A stretch of 64,000 nucleotides of DNA from Algoriphagus resistens. GTDB taxonomy: Bacteria; Bacteroidota; Bacteroidia; Cytophagales; Cyclobacteriaceae. The DNA lies in the NCBI RefSeq assembly GCF_001442615.1, contig NZ_LMXN01000020.1, positions 1 to 64,000 on the forward strand, read 5' to 3'. Positions within the stretch are counted from its first letter, which is position 1, and each line of letters opens with the position of its first letter. This document shows, one piece after another, positions 49,014-56,500 of this stretch. The translations under genes were made by a program, and so were the position numbers. The notes beneath the pieces are model-generated. The model searched no databases. It saw nothing but the letters and a program-made list of their open reading frames with translations, and was not told where the DNA came from.

Positions 49014-49196
49014 ATGAAATCGAACATGTCGAAAACGACACACACGGGAATGATTATAAAGTAAGCGAGATTCCATATGGCCTGAAATAAACAATAATTA
49101 ACAGATGAAATCGAGCATGACTCCAGCGTCACACACTGGGATGATTATAATGCATGCGAGATTCCATATGACCTTTAAAAGACAAATTATAATCAT
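49014..49196 (+). repeat. Two 91/92-bp imperfect tandem repeats, each starting with an ATG mini-ORF
   Basis: Copies at 49014-49104 and 49105-49196 align over their length. The best conserved blocks are ATGAAATCGA, GGGAATGATTATAA (GGGATGATTATAA in copy 2) and GCGAGATTCCATATG. Each begins with an ATG reading MKSNMSKTTHTGMIIK (copy 1, then stop) or MKSSMTPASHTGMIIM (copy 2, 31 codons). The lipoprotein ATG at 49197 falls exactly at the start of what would be the third unit. Confidence 0.75.
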
Positions 49197-49574
49197 ATGA
49201 AAAATCTATTCACTCTCTTTTTAGCTTTATTCTTGCTTACTTCTTGCTCTGATGAAACAATCCCGGAGGGGATACTTATCCGAGTTGAAAATAGTTCTAA
49301 TGTAGATTTTAAAGACGTTTTAGTAAGCTCTGGATCGGGGAATATGGAATTCGGAGCTATTAAAGCCAGAAAAAAATCAGATTACAGAGAATTTGAAAGC
49401 GCATATCGATACGGCTTTGTAAGTGTACTAGCTAATGGAAAGGAATTAAGAATTCAACCCTACGATTACGTAGGAGAAACACCGCTCTCCAAGGGTTATT
49501 ATACTTACAAACTTGATTTGGAGACTTCTGATCCTGACAATCTATTCTTGACATTAGAATTGGTTGTTGCGTAA
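49197..49574 (+). CDS. Small lipoprotein of unknown function
   Basis: 125 residues. The signal MKNLFTLFLALFLLTSC is a clear lipobox (Cys17), followed by SDET, a spacer typical of surface-exposed or periplasmic lipoproteins. The remaining ~105 residues have a beta-rich pattern (ILIRVENSSNVDFKDVLVSS and YYTYKLDLETSDPD) without a family I recognise. The gene directly follows the 91-bp tandem repeat and precedes tRNA-Pro. Its own terminator is not evident. Confidence 0.8.
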   Translation: MKNLFTLFLALFLLTSCSDETIPEGILIRVENSSNVDFKDVLVSSGSGNMEFGAIKARKKSDYREFESAYRYGFVSVLANGKELRIQPYDYVGETPLSKGYYTYKLDLETSDPDNLFLTLELVVA

Positions 49575-49696
49575 GATTAGATCAATAGGAAATTTATTCA
49601 ATAAATTCCTGAATTCTAAAAACCTCATTATCAATACAGTTTACAAAAGGATGATATAAAAGCAATGATTTTTCCATAATCATTTCAAAAAAAAGA

Positions 49697-49725
49697 TTTG
49701 TCAGAAAGAAATTTTGCTACATTTG
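49697..49725 (+). promoter_or_regulatory. Promoter of tRNA-Pro (TTTG-N17-TACATTTG)
   Basis: TTTG at 49697-49700 and TACATTTG at 49718-49725 match the Bacteroidota -33 and TAnnTTTG -7 elements with a 17-bp spacer. The expected start is near 49732, about 35 bp before the tRNA. Confidence 0.7.
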
Positions 49726-49766
49726 CATCCGATTCAAGAGCAAGTCAAGAATCAATAATTGAAGTT

Positions 49767-49840
49767 CGGGGTGTAGCGTAGCCCGGTATCGCGCCACATT
49801 TGGGATGTGGAGGTCGTAGGTTCGAATCCTGCCACCCCGA
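49767..49840 (+). tRNA. tRNA-Pro (anticodon TGG)
   Basis: 74 nt. The acceptor arms CGGGGTG/CACCCCG pair fully, with discriminator A. The anticodon stem CCACA/TGTGG holds the loop TTTGGGA (anticodon TGG), and the T arm is GTAGG-TTCGAAT-CCTGC. CCA is not encoded. A promoter lies upstream and a strong terminator downstream. A recombinase gene follows 290 bp later, so this tRNA is a likely integration site. Confidence 0.95.
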
Positions 49841-49863
49841 CGAAACCTGTTTCAAGGGAAATC

Positions 49864-49897
49864 AAAAGCCTGTAAATCTACTGATTTACAGGCTTTT
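49864..49897 (+). terminator. Strong terminator after tRNA-Pro
   Basis: AAAAGCCTGTAAATC-TACT-GATTTACAGGCTTTT is a perfect 15-bp stem with a 4-base loop, followed by CTGTTTTTT. It is 23 bp past the tRNA. Confidence 0.93.
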
Positions 49898-49941
49898 CTG
49901 TTTTTTAGCCTTTAGTTCATATCAACAAATATCAAAAAAAA

Positions 49942-49966
49942 TGTGTCTTATTCGGTGATATAATTT
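49942..49966 (+). repeat. Direct repeat copy 1 upstream of the integrase
   Basis: TGTGTCTTATTCGGTGA followed by TATAATTT. It recurs at 50069 with the same 17-base core, 127 bp away. Repeated sites between a tRNA and a tyrosine recombinase gene are typical of arm-type integrase binding sites; here this is inferred. Confidence 0.75.
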
Positions 49967-50068
49967 AATCCTTAAATTTAAGACCCAGAAAGTAACTTAT
50001 CAATCTGGTAATCAAAATTTTGTATTAAAGTAATTAAACCTTATTTGATGCATTTTAGGGCTATTTGT

Positions 50069-50093
50069 TGTGTCTTATTCGGTGACATATTTT
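50069..50093 (+). repeat. Direct repeat copy 2 upstream of the integrase
   Basis: The same 17-base core TGTGTCTTATTCGGTGA, followed by CATATTTT, ends about 37 bp before the recombinase ATG. One copy may overlap the promoter and so link integrase binding to autoregulation. Confidence 0.75.
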
Positions 50094-50130
50094 AAGGTGA
50101 TGTAAAAACCTTTAAAACAGTTCAATTGTC

Positions 50131-51360
50131 ATGAAAACAACTAACACGTTTGGAATCAGGTTTTTTATCAAAAACAACCTTATCAACGACGGAGAGGCTC
50201 CTATCTATTCAAGGATAACCGTTGATGGAACCCGGGTGGACGTCTCATTAAAGAGAAAAATAAATGTCTACGATTGGAACCCTGTGCTGGGATCGGCCAA
50301 AGGATCCAAAGAATCCTCCAAATCCTTAAACCACTATTTGAAAGAATTGGAAGCCCGGATTATCCAGATTTATCAGGAGTTTCAACTCAAAAAAGTAACT
50401 ATTACAGCAGATGCTATCAAGCATGAACTTTTGGGCACCCAAACAAAAGAACATACCATTTCCATGCTCTTTGAATACCACAATGAGAAGTACAGAAATG
50501 TATTAGCCTGGGGTACCCTTAAAAATTACTTCACTACACAAAAATACGTGATGGCCTTTTCCAAGTCACAGTATGGAATAGAAGATTATTTCCTTCAGGA
50601 CATTAATTACCGCTTTTTGAATGAGTTCGAGTTATATCTGGTGAATTATGAGCCTCAGGACCATCATAAGCCGCTGGGAAATAACGGCGTCATGAAGCAC
50701 CTTGAAAGATTTAGGAAAGTGATCAACTTAGCCTTACGGATGGAATGGATGGTAAAGGATCCATTTGCAAAGTTTAGTTTTCGGTACCAAAAAGTAGAAA
50801 GACTATGTCTCAATCCTACTGAGCTCAGCAGAATAGAAGAAAAGCAATTTGATATCCAGCGATTACAATACATCAGGGATCTGTTTGTCTTCAGCTGTTA
50901 CACAGGTCTTAGCTACATTGATACGATGAACCTGATGCATGATGACATTGTATTAGGCATGGATGGAGAGTACTGGACATCCATAAGCAGGCAAAAATCA
51001 CAACAAAAGTCCAAAGTCCCCCTATTGCCTAAGGCCTTGGATATCATAAGACTTTATCAAGATAGGGAAAGACCTTACTCCAAAGGGAAAATTTTCCCGC
51101 TGATTTCCAACCAAAAGTTGAATGCCTACCTGAAGGAAATTGCAATCATTTGCAAAGTCAAAAAAAACCTGACTTTTCATTTGGCAAGACACACGTTTGC
51201 TACCACCGTTACTCTTTTAAACGGTGTCCCAATTGAAACGGTAAGTAAAATGCTAGGCCATGCGAGTATTAAAACTACGCAGATCTATGCCAAAGTGGTT
51301 GAGAAAAAAGTCAGTGATGATATGAAAAAACTCAGGAGGAAGCTGGGAAAAGCAAAATAA
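50131..51360 (+). CDS. Tyrosine recombinase/integrase of an integrative element
   Basis: 409 residues. The N-terminal arm-binding domain (about 1-90) has FGIRFFIKNNLINDGEAPIY, typical of Bacteroidetes integrases. A SAM-like core-binding domain is at about 105-215, and the catalytic domain at about 220-400 has HLARHTFATTV (HxxR) and LGHASIKTTQIYAKV (His and nucleophile Tyr). The position of the first catalytic Arg reads CYTGLSYID, with Ser instead, as is known for the IntDOT group of Bacteroides elements. It lies 290 bp from tRNA-Pro and upstream of HTH, small unknown and RadC-like genes: the left end of an integrative or mobilizable element. Confidence 0.93.
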   Translation: MKTTNTFGIRFFIKNNLINDGEAPIYSRITVDGTRVDVSLKRKINVYDWNPVLGSAKGSKESSKSLNHYLKELEARIIQIYQEFQLKKVTITADAIKHELLGTQTKEHTISMLFEYHNEKYRNVLAWGTLKNYFTTQKYVMAFSKSQYGIEDYFLQDINYRFLNEFELYLVNYEPQDHHKPLGNNGVMKHLERFRKVINLALRMEWMVKDPFAKFSFRYQKVERLCLNPTELSRIEEKQFDIQRLQYIRDLFVFSCYTGLSYIDTMNLMHDDIVLGMDGEYWTSISRQKSQQKSKVPLLPKALDIIRLYQDRERPYSKGKIFPLISNQKLNAYLKEIAIICKVKKNLTFHLARHTFATTVTLLNGVPIETVSKMLGHASIKTTQIYAKVVEKKVSDDMKKLRRKLGKAK

Positions 51361-51366
51361 TCCATT

Positions 51367-51384
51367 CACCACCTTCGGGTGGTG
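51367..51384 (+). terminator. Hairpin with TTCG loop after the integrase
   Basis: CACCACC-TTCG-GGTGGTG, a perfect 7-bp stem with a stable tetraloop, starts 7 bp past the integrase stop. No strong U-run follows, so it may act as a partial terminator or 3' stabiliser. Confidence 0.55.
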
Positions 51385-51445
51385 ATGTGACTTTCTGTTG
51401 GATATTAGCCTGATTTTGTGACTTGTTCACTAAAATCAAAGATAA

Positions 51446-51739
51446 ATGGCAGCAGAAATCATCACATTAATTGACTTGGAGAAATTTGGTAATGAACTGA
51501 AAGCAGAAATAAAAAAGATGCTTTCAAGCCTGAATGGCCAACCGACCAAGAAATGGCTTAAATCCCATGAAGTCAGAAAGTTGCTTGATATTTCTCCAGG
51601 AACCCTTCAGCACTTGCGTGTGAACGGCACTATGCCGTTCACTAAGATTGGAGGAGTGATCTACTACGATCATGAGGATATAGTCAGGCTATTTGAAAAA
51701 AACAAGCGAGTCAACAAATTTCCAGATGATGGAATATAG
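51446..51739 (+). CDS. Helix-turn-helix (excisionase-type) DNA-binding protein
   Basis: 97 residues. A winged HTH of the MerR/HTH_17 excisionase type is at about 38-90: WLKSHEVRKLLDISPGTLQH and the wing IGGVIYYDHEDIVRLFEKN. The first 35 residues (DLEKFGNELKAEIKKML) look coiled. Proteins of this size next to an integrase in Bacteroidetes elements usually direct excision or regulate the element. It overlaps or almost touches the next small gene. Confidence 0.87.
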   Translation: MAAEIITLIDLEKFGNELKAEIKKMLSSLNGQPTKKWLKSHEVRKLLDISPGTLQHLRVNGTMPFTKIGGVIYYDHEDIVRLFEKNKRVNKFPDDGI

Positions 51740-51749
51740 GAATGCCAAC

Positions 51750-51971
51750 ATGGAAAAAAGTCTAAACCTTGGATATGGAACTGAAGTCCCTCCTCTCCTT
51801 GATCATGTTAAAATTATTTTTGACCAACAGGATCTTCAGGAAAAAGATGCCATTGAATTCTTTGATCATTTTGAAGAAAGAGGATGGCAAACCAAAACCG
51901 GGGTTTCAATCAAAAACTGGAAACAAGTAGCGGATCAATGGATATGGGATCTGAAGAAAGGGATTAAATAA
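51750..51971 (+). CDS. Small mobile-element protein of unknown function
   Basis: ATGs at 51726, 51729 and 51750 are possible. The first two overlap the HTH gene stop, and I chose 51750 (73 residues). The segment EKDAIEFFDHFEERGWQTKTGVSIKNWKQV... (about 25-60) matches the common C-terminal part of proteins carried by Bacteroidetes elements and phages, where a W...W-containing helix pair follows a replication or helicase-loader-like domain. Here only that tail is present, so it may be a remnant or a free-standing small domain. Function unknown. Confidence 0.6.
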   Translation: MEKSLNLGYGTEVPPLLDHVKIIFDQQDLQEKDAIEFFDHFEERGWQTKTGVSIKNWKQVADQWIWDLKKGIK

Positions 51972-52076
51972 AGTACCTAATTCACAAAAATAAATTGGAA
52001 TAGCATATGGATTTAAGGGTAGTCAATTTTGGAATTACTCTTGAAATCACAACGGGGAATCATTATAGGTCGAATA

Positions 52077-52097
52077 AAAAAGGGGATTTCCCCTTTT
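52077..52097. terminator. Bidirectional terminator between the small gene and the RadC-like gene
   Basis: AAAAGGGG-ATTT-CCCCTTTT (52078-52097) is a perfect stem, A-rich on one side and T-rich on the other, which suits termination on both strands. It reaches the stop codon of the RadC-like gene. Confidence 0.75.
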
Positions 52098-52566
52098 AAA
52101 GCTCCCCTTCATCCGCAAAGGAATAATACCCATCTGCAGTAAGGATTACATGGTCTAAAACGGGTAGATCCAAAGCTTTTCCAATTTTCACTAGATTAGC
52201 TGTCAATCGTTTATCCTGTTCTGATGGAAGTAGATTCCCACTCGGATGGTTATGGGAAATCACGATCGACTGGGCGGCTCCCTTTAGCGCCGTAGCAAAA
52301 ACCAGTTTGGCATCTACCACTGTACCGGCAGTTCCACCTTTTGAAACCGTACAAATTCCAAGTACCCTATTGGCTCTGTTTAATAGCATGACCTGAAAAT
52401 GTTCAGCCAATTCCAAGGTATCTTTATCCCAAAAATCATACAGGACTTCATATACCTGTTTGGAGCAACCCACTTTTGGACGTTGGCTTGATTTTACTTT
52501 TGGATGGTATCCCAAGGTGATTTCTGCTACCTGGTGAAGGTTGTTTACTTGATTTACAGCTTCCAT
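52096..52566 (-). CDS. RadC-family JAB/MPN-domain protein of a mobile element
   Basis: 156 residues. The JAMM metal motif is intact: SHNHPSGNLLPSEQD (about 104-118), with the upstream acidic residue in VVDAKLVFATAL. The N-terminal HhH part of full-length chromosomal RadC is absent, the short form that recurs in Bacteroidetes conjugative and mobilizable elements. A metalloprotease-like or DNA-metabolism role is assumed for the family; none is proven. It is transcribed away from the following DUF932-like remnant, toward the element's left end. Confidence 0.88.
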   Translation of the reverse strand: MEAVNQVNNLHQVAEITLGYHPKVKSSQRPKVGCSKQVYEVLYDFWDKDTLELAEHFQVMLLNRANRVLGICTVSKGGTAGTVVDAKLVFATALKGAAQSIVISHNHPSGNLLPSEQDKRLTANLVKIGKALDLPVLDHVILTADGYYSFADEGEL

Positions 52567-52879
52567 AATGCATTCATTTAAGTTAGAAATTATTTAGGAT
52601 GCCGTATCCAGGTGCTGCGGGAGCAAGGAAGCAGGAAGCGGAATAAATAGCGCAGCGGCTTTATGCCGAACGCTGCTGAACGCCCCGACCGGAGCGCCTA
52701 TCTTTGTACCGAAATAATAAGAACTAAAAACCCAACCCATTCCAGGAGTTGAATCTCCGTTTGCGTATTCAATAATTGAAAGCTTATCAGAAATAGCTTT
52801 TCCCTGTTATTGGAAAGGTGATTGATGGATTTCAGGTGATAAAAAAATCCGGCAGGTCAAGCGATCCACCAGATTCAAA
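52567..52879. other. Spacer with a G+C-rich structured block
   Basis: About 310 bp between the RadC-like gene and the pseudogene. At 52651-52700 the base composition rises sharply. GCAGCG (52652-52657) can pair with CGCTGC (52671-52676), and CGGC with GCCG inside it, so a small structured RNA or a leader is possible. The rest is featureless. Confidence 0.4.
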
Positions 52880-53083
52880 TCAATTGCATCCCAGTATTTC
52901 TACCCCATCAGCCGAAACAGCCTGACAGAGATTAAATGCTTTCTGGCCTTTGGTTTGGGCAATACCTCCGAAAAGGATAAACTTCATTTTCTCCTCTTCT
53001 GTTTTATAGTCTTTGGAATTCTGAACGTATCCCATCACTGCCTTATAAGCACCGAAAAGCGTACTTTCCGTGGTCGAGCAAGA
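52880..53083 (-). pseudogene. Truncated DUF932-like mobile-element protein (C-terminal remnant)
   Basis: A minus-strand frame ends in a stop at 52880-52882 and encodes about 66 residues: LFGAYKAVMGYVQNSKDYKT, FILFGGIAQTKGQKAFNLC and GVEILGCN. This resembles the C-terminal end of DUF932 proteins that travel with RadC-like genes in Bacteroidetes elements (family recognised by pattern only). No start codon precedes it in frame, and upstream sequence beyond about 53085 becomes poly-A and unrelated. The loss of the N-terminal part suggests the right part of the element has been deleted. Confidence 0.6.
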
Positions 53084-53208
53084 AAAAAAAACATTATCAT
53101 TTGAATATCAATTAGTGGGAGTGTTACAACACCATCTATGAGGTTCTAATTTTTGGAGCTGAAGGTGCATTTCACTTCTTACAAAGCATGCGCCTTGATA
53201 AGCTTTTC

Positions 53209-53239
53209 TTGAACTACCATTGAATTCCGTCTACCTTTG
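53209..53239 (+). promoter_or_regulatory. Promoter of the Crp/Fnr regulator (TTG-N20-TACCTTTG)
   Basis: TTG at 53209-53211, a 20-bp spacer, then TACCTTTG at 53232-53239, a full match to the Bacteroidota -33/-7 consensus. The ATG at 53244 is only 5 bp past the -7 box, so the mRNA would be leaderless or nearly so, unless translation starts at the ATG at 53280. Confidence 0.55.
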
Positions 53240-53243
53240 AACT

Positions 53244-53828
53244 ATGAGCCTGCGCTTTGGAAATTATTTAAAAAGGAACATGGGCGTAACTGATGCCGAA
53301 CTGGAATCATTACTCCCCCTCATAAAAATAAAGGTCTATCCAAAAAAAACTTTTTTATTACGCGATGGCGAATTAGCCAAGAATTCTTTTTACGTGGAGA
53401 AAGGTCTGCTCTGCAGCTATTCGGTCGATGGGAAAGGGAAGCAACATATAATCCAATTTGCTCCGGAGGACTGGTTTATTAGCGAGCGGAGCAGTGTCTA
53501 TTTTAAGATAGCCTCCCGATTTACGATAGAAGCACTTGAAGAAACGACAGTGGTGGTTATTGACAAGGAGTATACAGATTATGTCTCTGGGTGGCCGGCC
53601 TATCAGGAAAAAAACGAATTGTCACTACAGACACATATACGGCATTTGCAGGCTAGGATTAATATGTTGTTAGGCGCGACAGCGGAGGAAAAATATCTTG
53701 AATTTATCAGGCTCTACCCCGGCCTGTATCAACGGGTTCCCCAATGGAGAATTGCATCTTACCTTGGAATTACACCCGAAAGTCTAAGTCGGGTACGTAA
53801 GGAACTAGCTGAACGCTCCCACAGATAG
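53244..53828 (+). CDS. Crp/Fnr-family transcriptional regulator
   Basis: 194 residues. A cyclic-nucleotide-binding-type barrel (about 20-120) has KTFLLRDGELAKNSFYVEKGLL and an HTH at about 165-190 (WRIASYLGITPESLSRVRKEL). This short Bacteroidota form usually lacks the residues that bind cAMP and has no Cys cluster for an FeS centre here, so the effector is unknown. It stands before a GMC oxidoreductase and two SDR genes and may regulate them. Confidence 0.93.
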   Translation: MSLRFGNYLKRNMGVTDAELESLLPLIKIKVYPKKTFLLRDGELAKNSFYVEKGLLCSYSVDGKGKQHIIQFAPEDWFISERSSVYFKIASRFTIEALEETTVVVIDKEYTDYVSGWPAYQEKNELSLQTHIRHLQARINMLLGATAEEKYLEFIRLYPGLYQRVPQWRIASYLGITPESLSRVRKELAERSHR

Positions 53829-53876
53829 TAACCTTTTTTCTTACCATAGATCAATGAAGTCCTATGTTGTTGGGCA

Positions 53877-53884
53877 TAGTTTTG
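53877..53884 (+). promoter_or_regulatory. -7 box (TAGTTTTG) for the GMC oxidoreductase gene
   Basis: TAGTTTTG at 53877-53884 fits the TAnnTTTG consensus, 21 bp before the ATG at 53905. A -33 element at the usual distance is not clear. Confidence 0.45.
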
Positions 53885-53904
53885 TCTAAAAACATTTTAA
53901 ATCT

Positions 53905-55419
53905 ATGGAATACGATTTTATAATAGTAGGAGCCGGATCAGCAGGAGCTGTGTTGGCTTCCAGACTTAGTGAGCTACAATCAAACAATGTCCTGTTAATC
54001 GAAGCCGGTCCAAATTATGAGCCGGACAGTTATCCTGAGATACTGGCAAGTAGCAACATTATAGGGGCACAGCTGGACCCGCGCTTTGAATGGGGATCAG
54101 TATCTACAGAAGGCTATATTGATCGTCCGGTAAATACATTAAGAGGGAAAGTAGTTGGCGGTACCTCTGCCATCAATGCCGCTGTAGCTTTGAGGGCTAC
54201 TCCAGCGGATTTTAAAGGTTGGGAAAAGAGGGGGATTACTGGATGGTCCTTTGATGAGGTACTTCCTTATTATAAAAAAATGGAATGTGTTAAAGCAGGG
54301 GATGATTTTTGGAATGGAAATACAGGACCACTGCCAATACATCAATTGACCAATTTAGATTTAACCCCTGCTCAAAATGCATTTATAGAGGCTGCCAATT
54401 CAATTGGTTTAAGAAAAGTGTCAAGTTTTAATACTGGAAACCAACATGGAGTAGGACCTTATCCAATGAATGTGATAGATGGTGTTCGGATGAATACCGG
54501 CATGACATATTTGGACAGGAAAGTGAGAGATCGGCCAAACCTACATATCATGGCAGATACGCTGGTGGATAAGGTGCTATTTAATGGAAAATCGGCTATT
54601 GGAGTTCAGCTTGCTGACCGCAAGATTATATTTGGGAAGCAGATAATATTGTCTTCAGGAACTTATGGAAGTCCGGCCCTGCTTCTCAGGTCAGGGATCG
54701 GCCCGGTAAATCACCTTCAATCTCTTGATATCCCAGTGGTCAAAGAGTTGCCTGTGGGTGAGAATCTTTCAGACCATGTGTTTTACTTTAATGTGTATAG
54801 TGTTGATCCAAAGACCATCGGTAAAACAGAACCGGTGATCGGTTCTATTGCATGGACTCAAAGCAGCTTCGCTGAAAATGGAGAACTGGATCTGCAAATA
54901 GCTCCCTCCCATCAGTTTGATCCTTCCATGAGTCCAACGGGGGCTGCGCTTGTTATTGCGGTTGGATTGACCCGTCCTGAAGCAACAGGTTCCGTACGGT
55001 TGGCAGATAAGCGACCTGAAGTTCCTCCCCTTATCGATTTGAACTTGTTGAATTCTGAGAAAGATAGATTAAGGGTTTTGGAGGGGGCTAAGCTTGCCAG
55101 AAAAATCGCCAGCCAACCTCCAATGAAAGACCTGTTGATTGATGAACTTATGCCGGGTAGATCATTACAAAGTGATGGGGAACTTATCACTAATATTTTA
55201 GAAACGGCCACTACCTTTTTGCATCCCACCTCAAGTGCACCGATGGGGCCTGAGCAAGACCCTAGATCCGTTGTGGATATGACAGGTAGGGTGTATGGAG
55301 TTGAAAACCTACGGGTAGTAGATGCCTCTATTTTTCCTGAAGCCTTGTCCACAGCAACCAATCTCCCTGTGATTATGGCGGCAGAACTGATTGCCGACCA
55401 GATAAAAGCGGGCCAATAG
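53905..55419 (+). CDS. GMC-family oxidoreductase (choline dehydrogenase-like)
   Basis: 504 residues. FAD site [18 protein letters not shown] (4-21), EAGPN, and the conserved [17 protein letters not shown] (about 79-95). The GMC C-terminal part has [21 protein letters not shown] (catalytic His near 439, split family motif HPTSS) and [19 protein letters not shown] with the second active Asn. No signal peptide, so cytoplasmic, unlike the exported pair at 42034-44487. It may oxidise an alcohol or sugar, supplying the SDR enzymes downstream. Followed by a clear terminator. Confidence 0.92.
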   Translation: MEYDFIIVGAGSAGAVLASRLSELQSNNVLLIEAGPNYEPDSYPEILASSNIIGAQLDPRFEWGSVSTEGYIDRPVNTLRGKVVGGTSAINAAVALRATPADFKGWEKRGITGWSFDEVLPYYKKMECVKAGDDFWNGNTGPLPIHQLTNLDLTPAQNAFIEAANSIGLRKVSSFNTGNQHGVGPYPMNVIDGVRMNTGMTYLDRKVRDRPNLHIMADTLVDKVLFNGKSAIGVQLADRKIIFGKQIILSSGTYGSPALLLRSGIGPVNHLQSLDIPVVKELPVGENLSDHVFYFNVYSVDPKTIGKTEPVIGSIAWTQSSFAENGELDLQIAPSHQFDPSMSPTGAALVIAVGLTRPEATGSVRLADKRPEVPPLIDLNLLNSEKDRLRVLEGAKLARKIASQPPMKDLLIDELMPGRSLQSDGELITNILETATTFLHPTSSAPMGPEQDPRSVVDMTGRVYGVENLRVVDASIFPEALSTATNLPVIMAAELIADQIKAGQ

Positions 55420-55441
55420 ATTAAGTGAATCTGATAATCGG

Positions 55442-55469
55442 AAGGTGTCCCAAAAGGGCACCTTTTTTT
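55442..55469 (+). terminator. Rho-independent terminator after the GMC gene
   Basis: AAGGTGtCCC-AAAA-GGGCACCTT with one unpaired T, followed by TTTTT. It starts 22 bp after the stop. Confidence 0.88.
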
Positions 55470-55622
55470 GTAACTGAGATTTAAATAAAGTAATCCTACC
55501 CTCTTTTTAAGTATACCCCTACTAAGGCGGGCTGACTTTTCCATAAAGAACACCATTCAGTGAAATGTGTAAGTAGTCCTGTGAAAGATACAAGTCTATG
55601 GATCAGACAGTACTGACCTTTG

Positions 55623-55640
55623 GTGTATTAAAACATACAC
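55623..55640 (+). promoter_or_regulatory. Inverted repeat GTGTAT-N6-ATACAC at the SDR start
   Basis: A perfect 6-bp inverted repeat with a 6-base centre ends 3 bp before the ATG at 55644. GACCTTTG just upstream is one mismatch from the -7 consensus, so this site could be an operator over the transcription or translation start. Confidence 0.45.
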
Positions 55641-55643
55641 AAA

Positions 55644-56411
55644 ATGAATACAACAAATCAACAATCAAAAATTGGCCTGATCACCGGCGGGAGCCGGGGT
55701 ATAGGGAAAAGCATCGCATTACATGCGGCAAAACGTGGAATGGGAGTCATTCTTACTTACAACAGTAATCCGGAACAAGGTGAAGCGGTTGCTAAAGAAA
55801 TCATTGATAACGGTGGCAAAGCTGTTGCCCTGAAACTTGATTCGGGTAAGATCGGATCTTTGGAGGGCTTTATTAACCAGGTCACCGAGGTTCTGAAAAA
55901 GGAATGGAACCGGTCAGATTTTGATTATCTGGTAAACAATGCCGGGATTGCCCAACGAACCCTCATTAAGGATACGACCGAAGAGATCTTTGACGAGCTC
56001 GTCAATGTGAATTTCAAGGGTGTTTTTTTTCTCACACAGAAAATAATCCCATTGATAAAGGAAGGCGGTCAGATCATTAATATCTCTTCCGGTCTTGCCC
56101 GCTTCGCATTTCCTACGGTTGCGGTATATGGCTCACTTAAAGCGGCCACCGAAGGACTGACCAGATACTTTGCCAAAGAATACGCAGGTAGAAAGATCCG
56201 TGTGAACAGTGTTGCCCCAGGTGCTATCGATACGGAGTTCGGTGGTGGAAAAGGCGATGAAGCACACCGTCAGCAAATCGCCACTATGACTGCTCTTGGC
56301 CGTCTTGGAGAAGCTGATGATATAGGCGCTTTCGTTGCATCCCTGCTTTCAGACGACAGTCGGTTCGTAAACGCACAGCGGATCGAAGTAAGTGGAGGCA
56401 TGTTCATCTGA
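55644..56411 (+). CDS. SDR-family NAD(P)-dependent oxidoreductase
   Basis: 255 residues, classical SDR. The cofactor motif is TGGSRGIGKSIAL (14-26), then VNNAGIAQ (near 95), the catalytic Ser in INISSGLARFAF and the YxxxK motif as YGSLK (near 162), then VNSVAPGAIDTEF. NADP preference is not readable with certainty, but the LTYNSNPE after strand 2 lacks an acidic residue, which favours NADPH. Substrate unknown, presumably a ketone/alcohol pair. A hairpin lies between this gene and the next SDR. Confidence 0.95.
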   Translation: MNTTNQQSKIGLITGGSRGIGKSIALHAAKRGMGVILTYNSNPEQGEAVAKEIIDNGGKAVALKLDSGKIGSLEGFINQVTEVLKKEWNRSDFDYLVNNAGIAQRTLIKDTTEEIFDELVNVNFKGVFFLTQKIIPLIKEGGQIINISSGLARFAFPTVAVYGSLKAATEGLTRYFAKEYAGRKIRVNSVAPGAIDTEFGGGKGDEAHRQQIATMTALGRLGEADDIGAFVASLLSDDSRFVNAQRIEVSGGMFI

Positions 56412-56448
56412 CAGTTCCGGCGTCAAGATTACTGATTTCACAACAAAT

Positions 56449-56487
56449 AGCTAAGAGCGTAGCACAAAAGATATGCTCTTAGCTTTA
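56449..56487 (+). terminator. Hairpin between the two SDR genes
   Basis: AGCTAAGAGC and GCTCTTAGCT, a perfect 10-bp stem with a 16-base loop, followed by TTAA. It is either a terminator for the first SDR gene or a leader structure for the second, whose ATG is 17 bp further on. Confidence 0.65.
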
Positions 56488-56500
56488 ACATCATAACATC

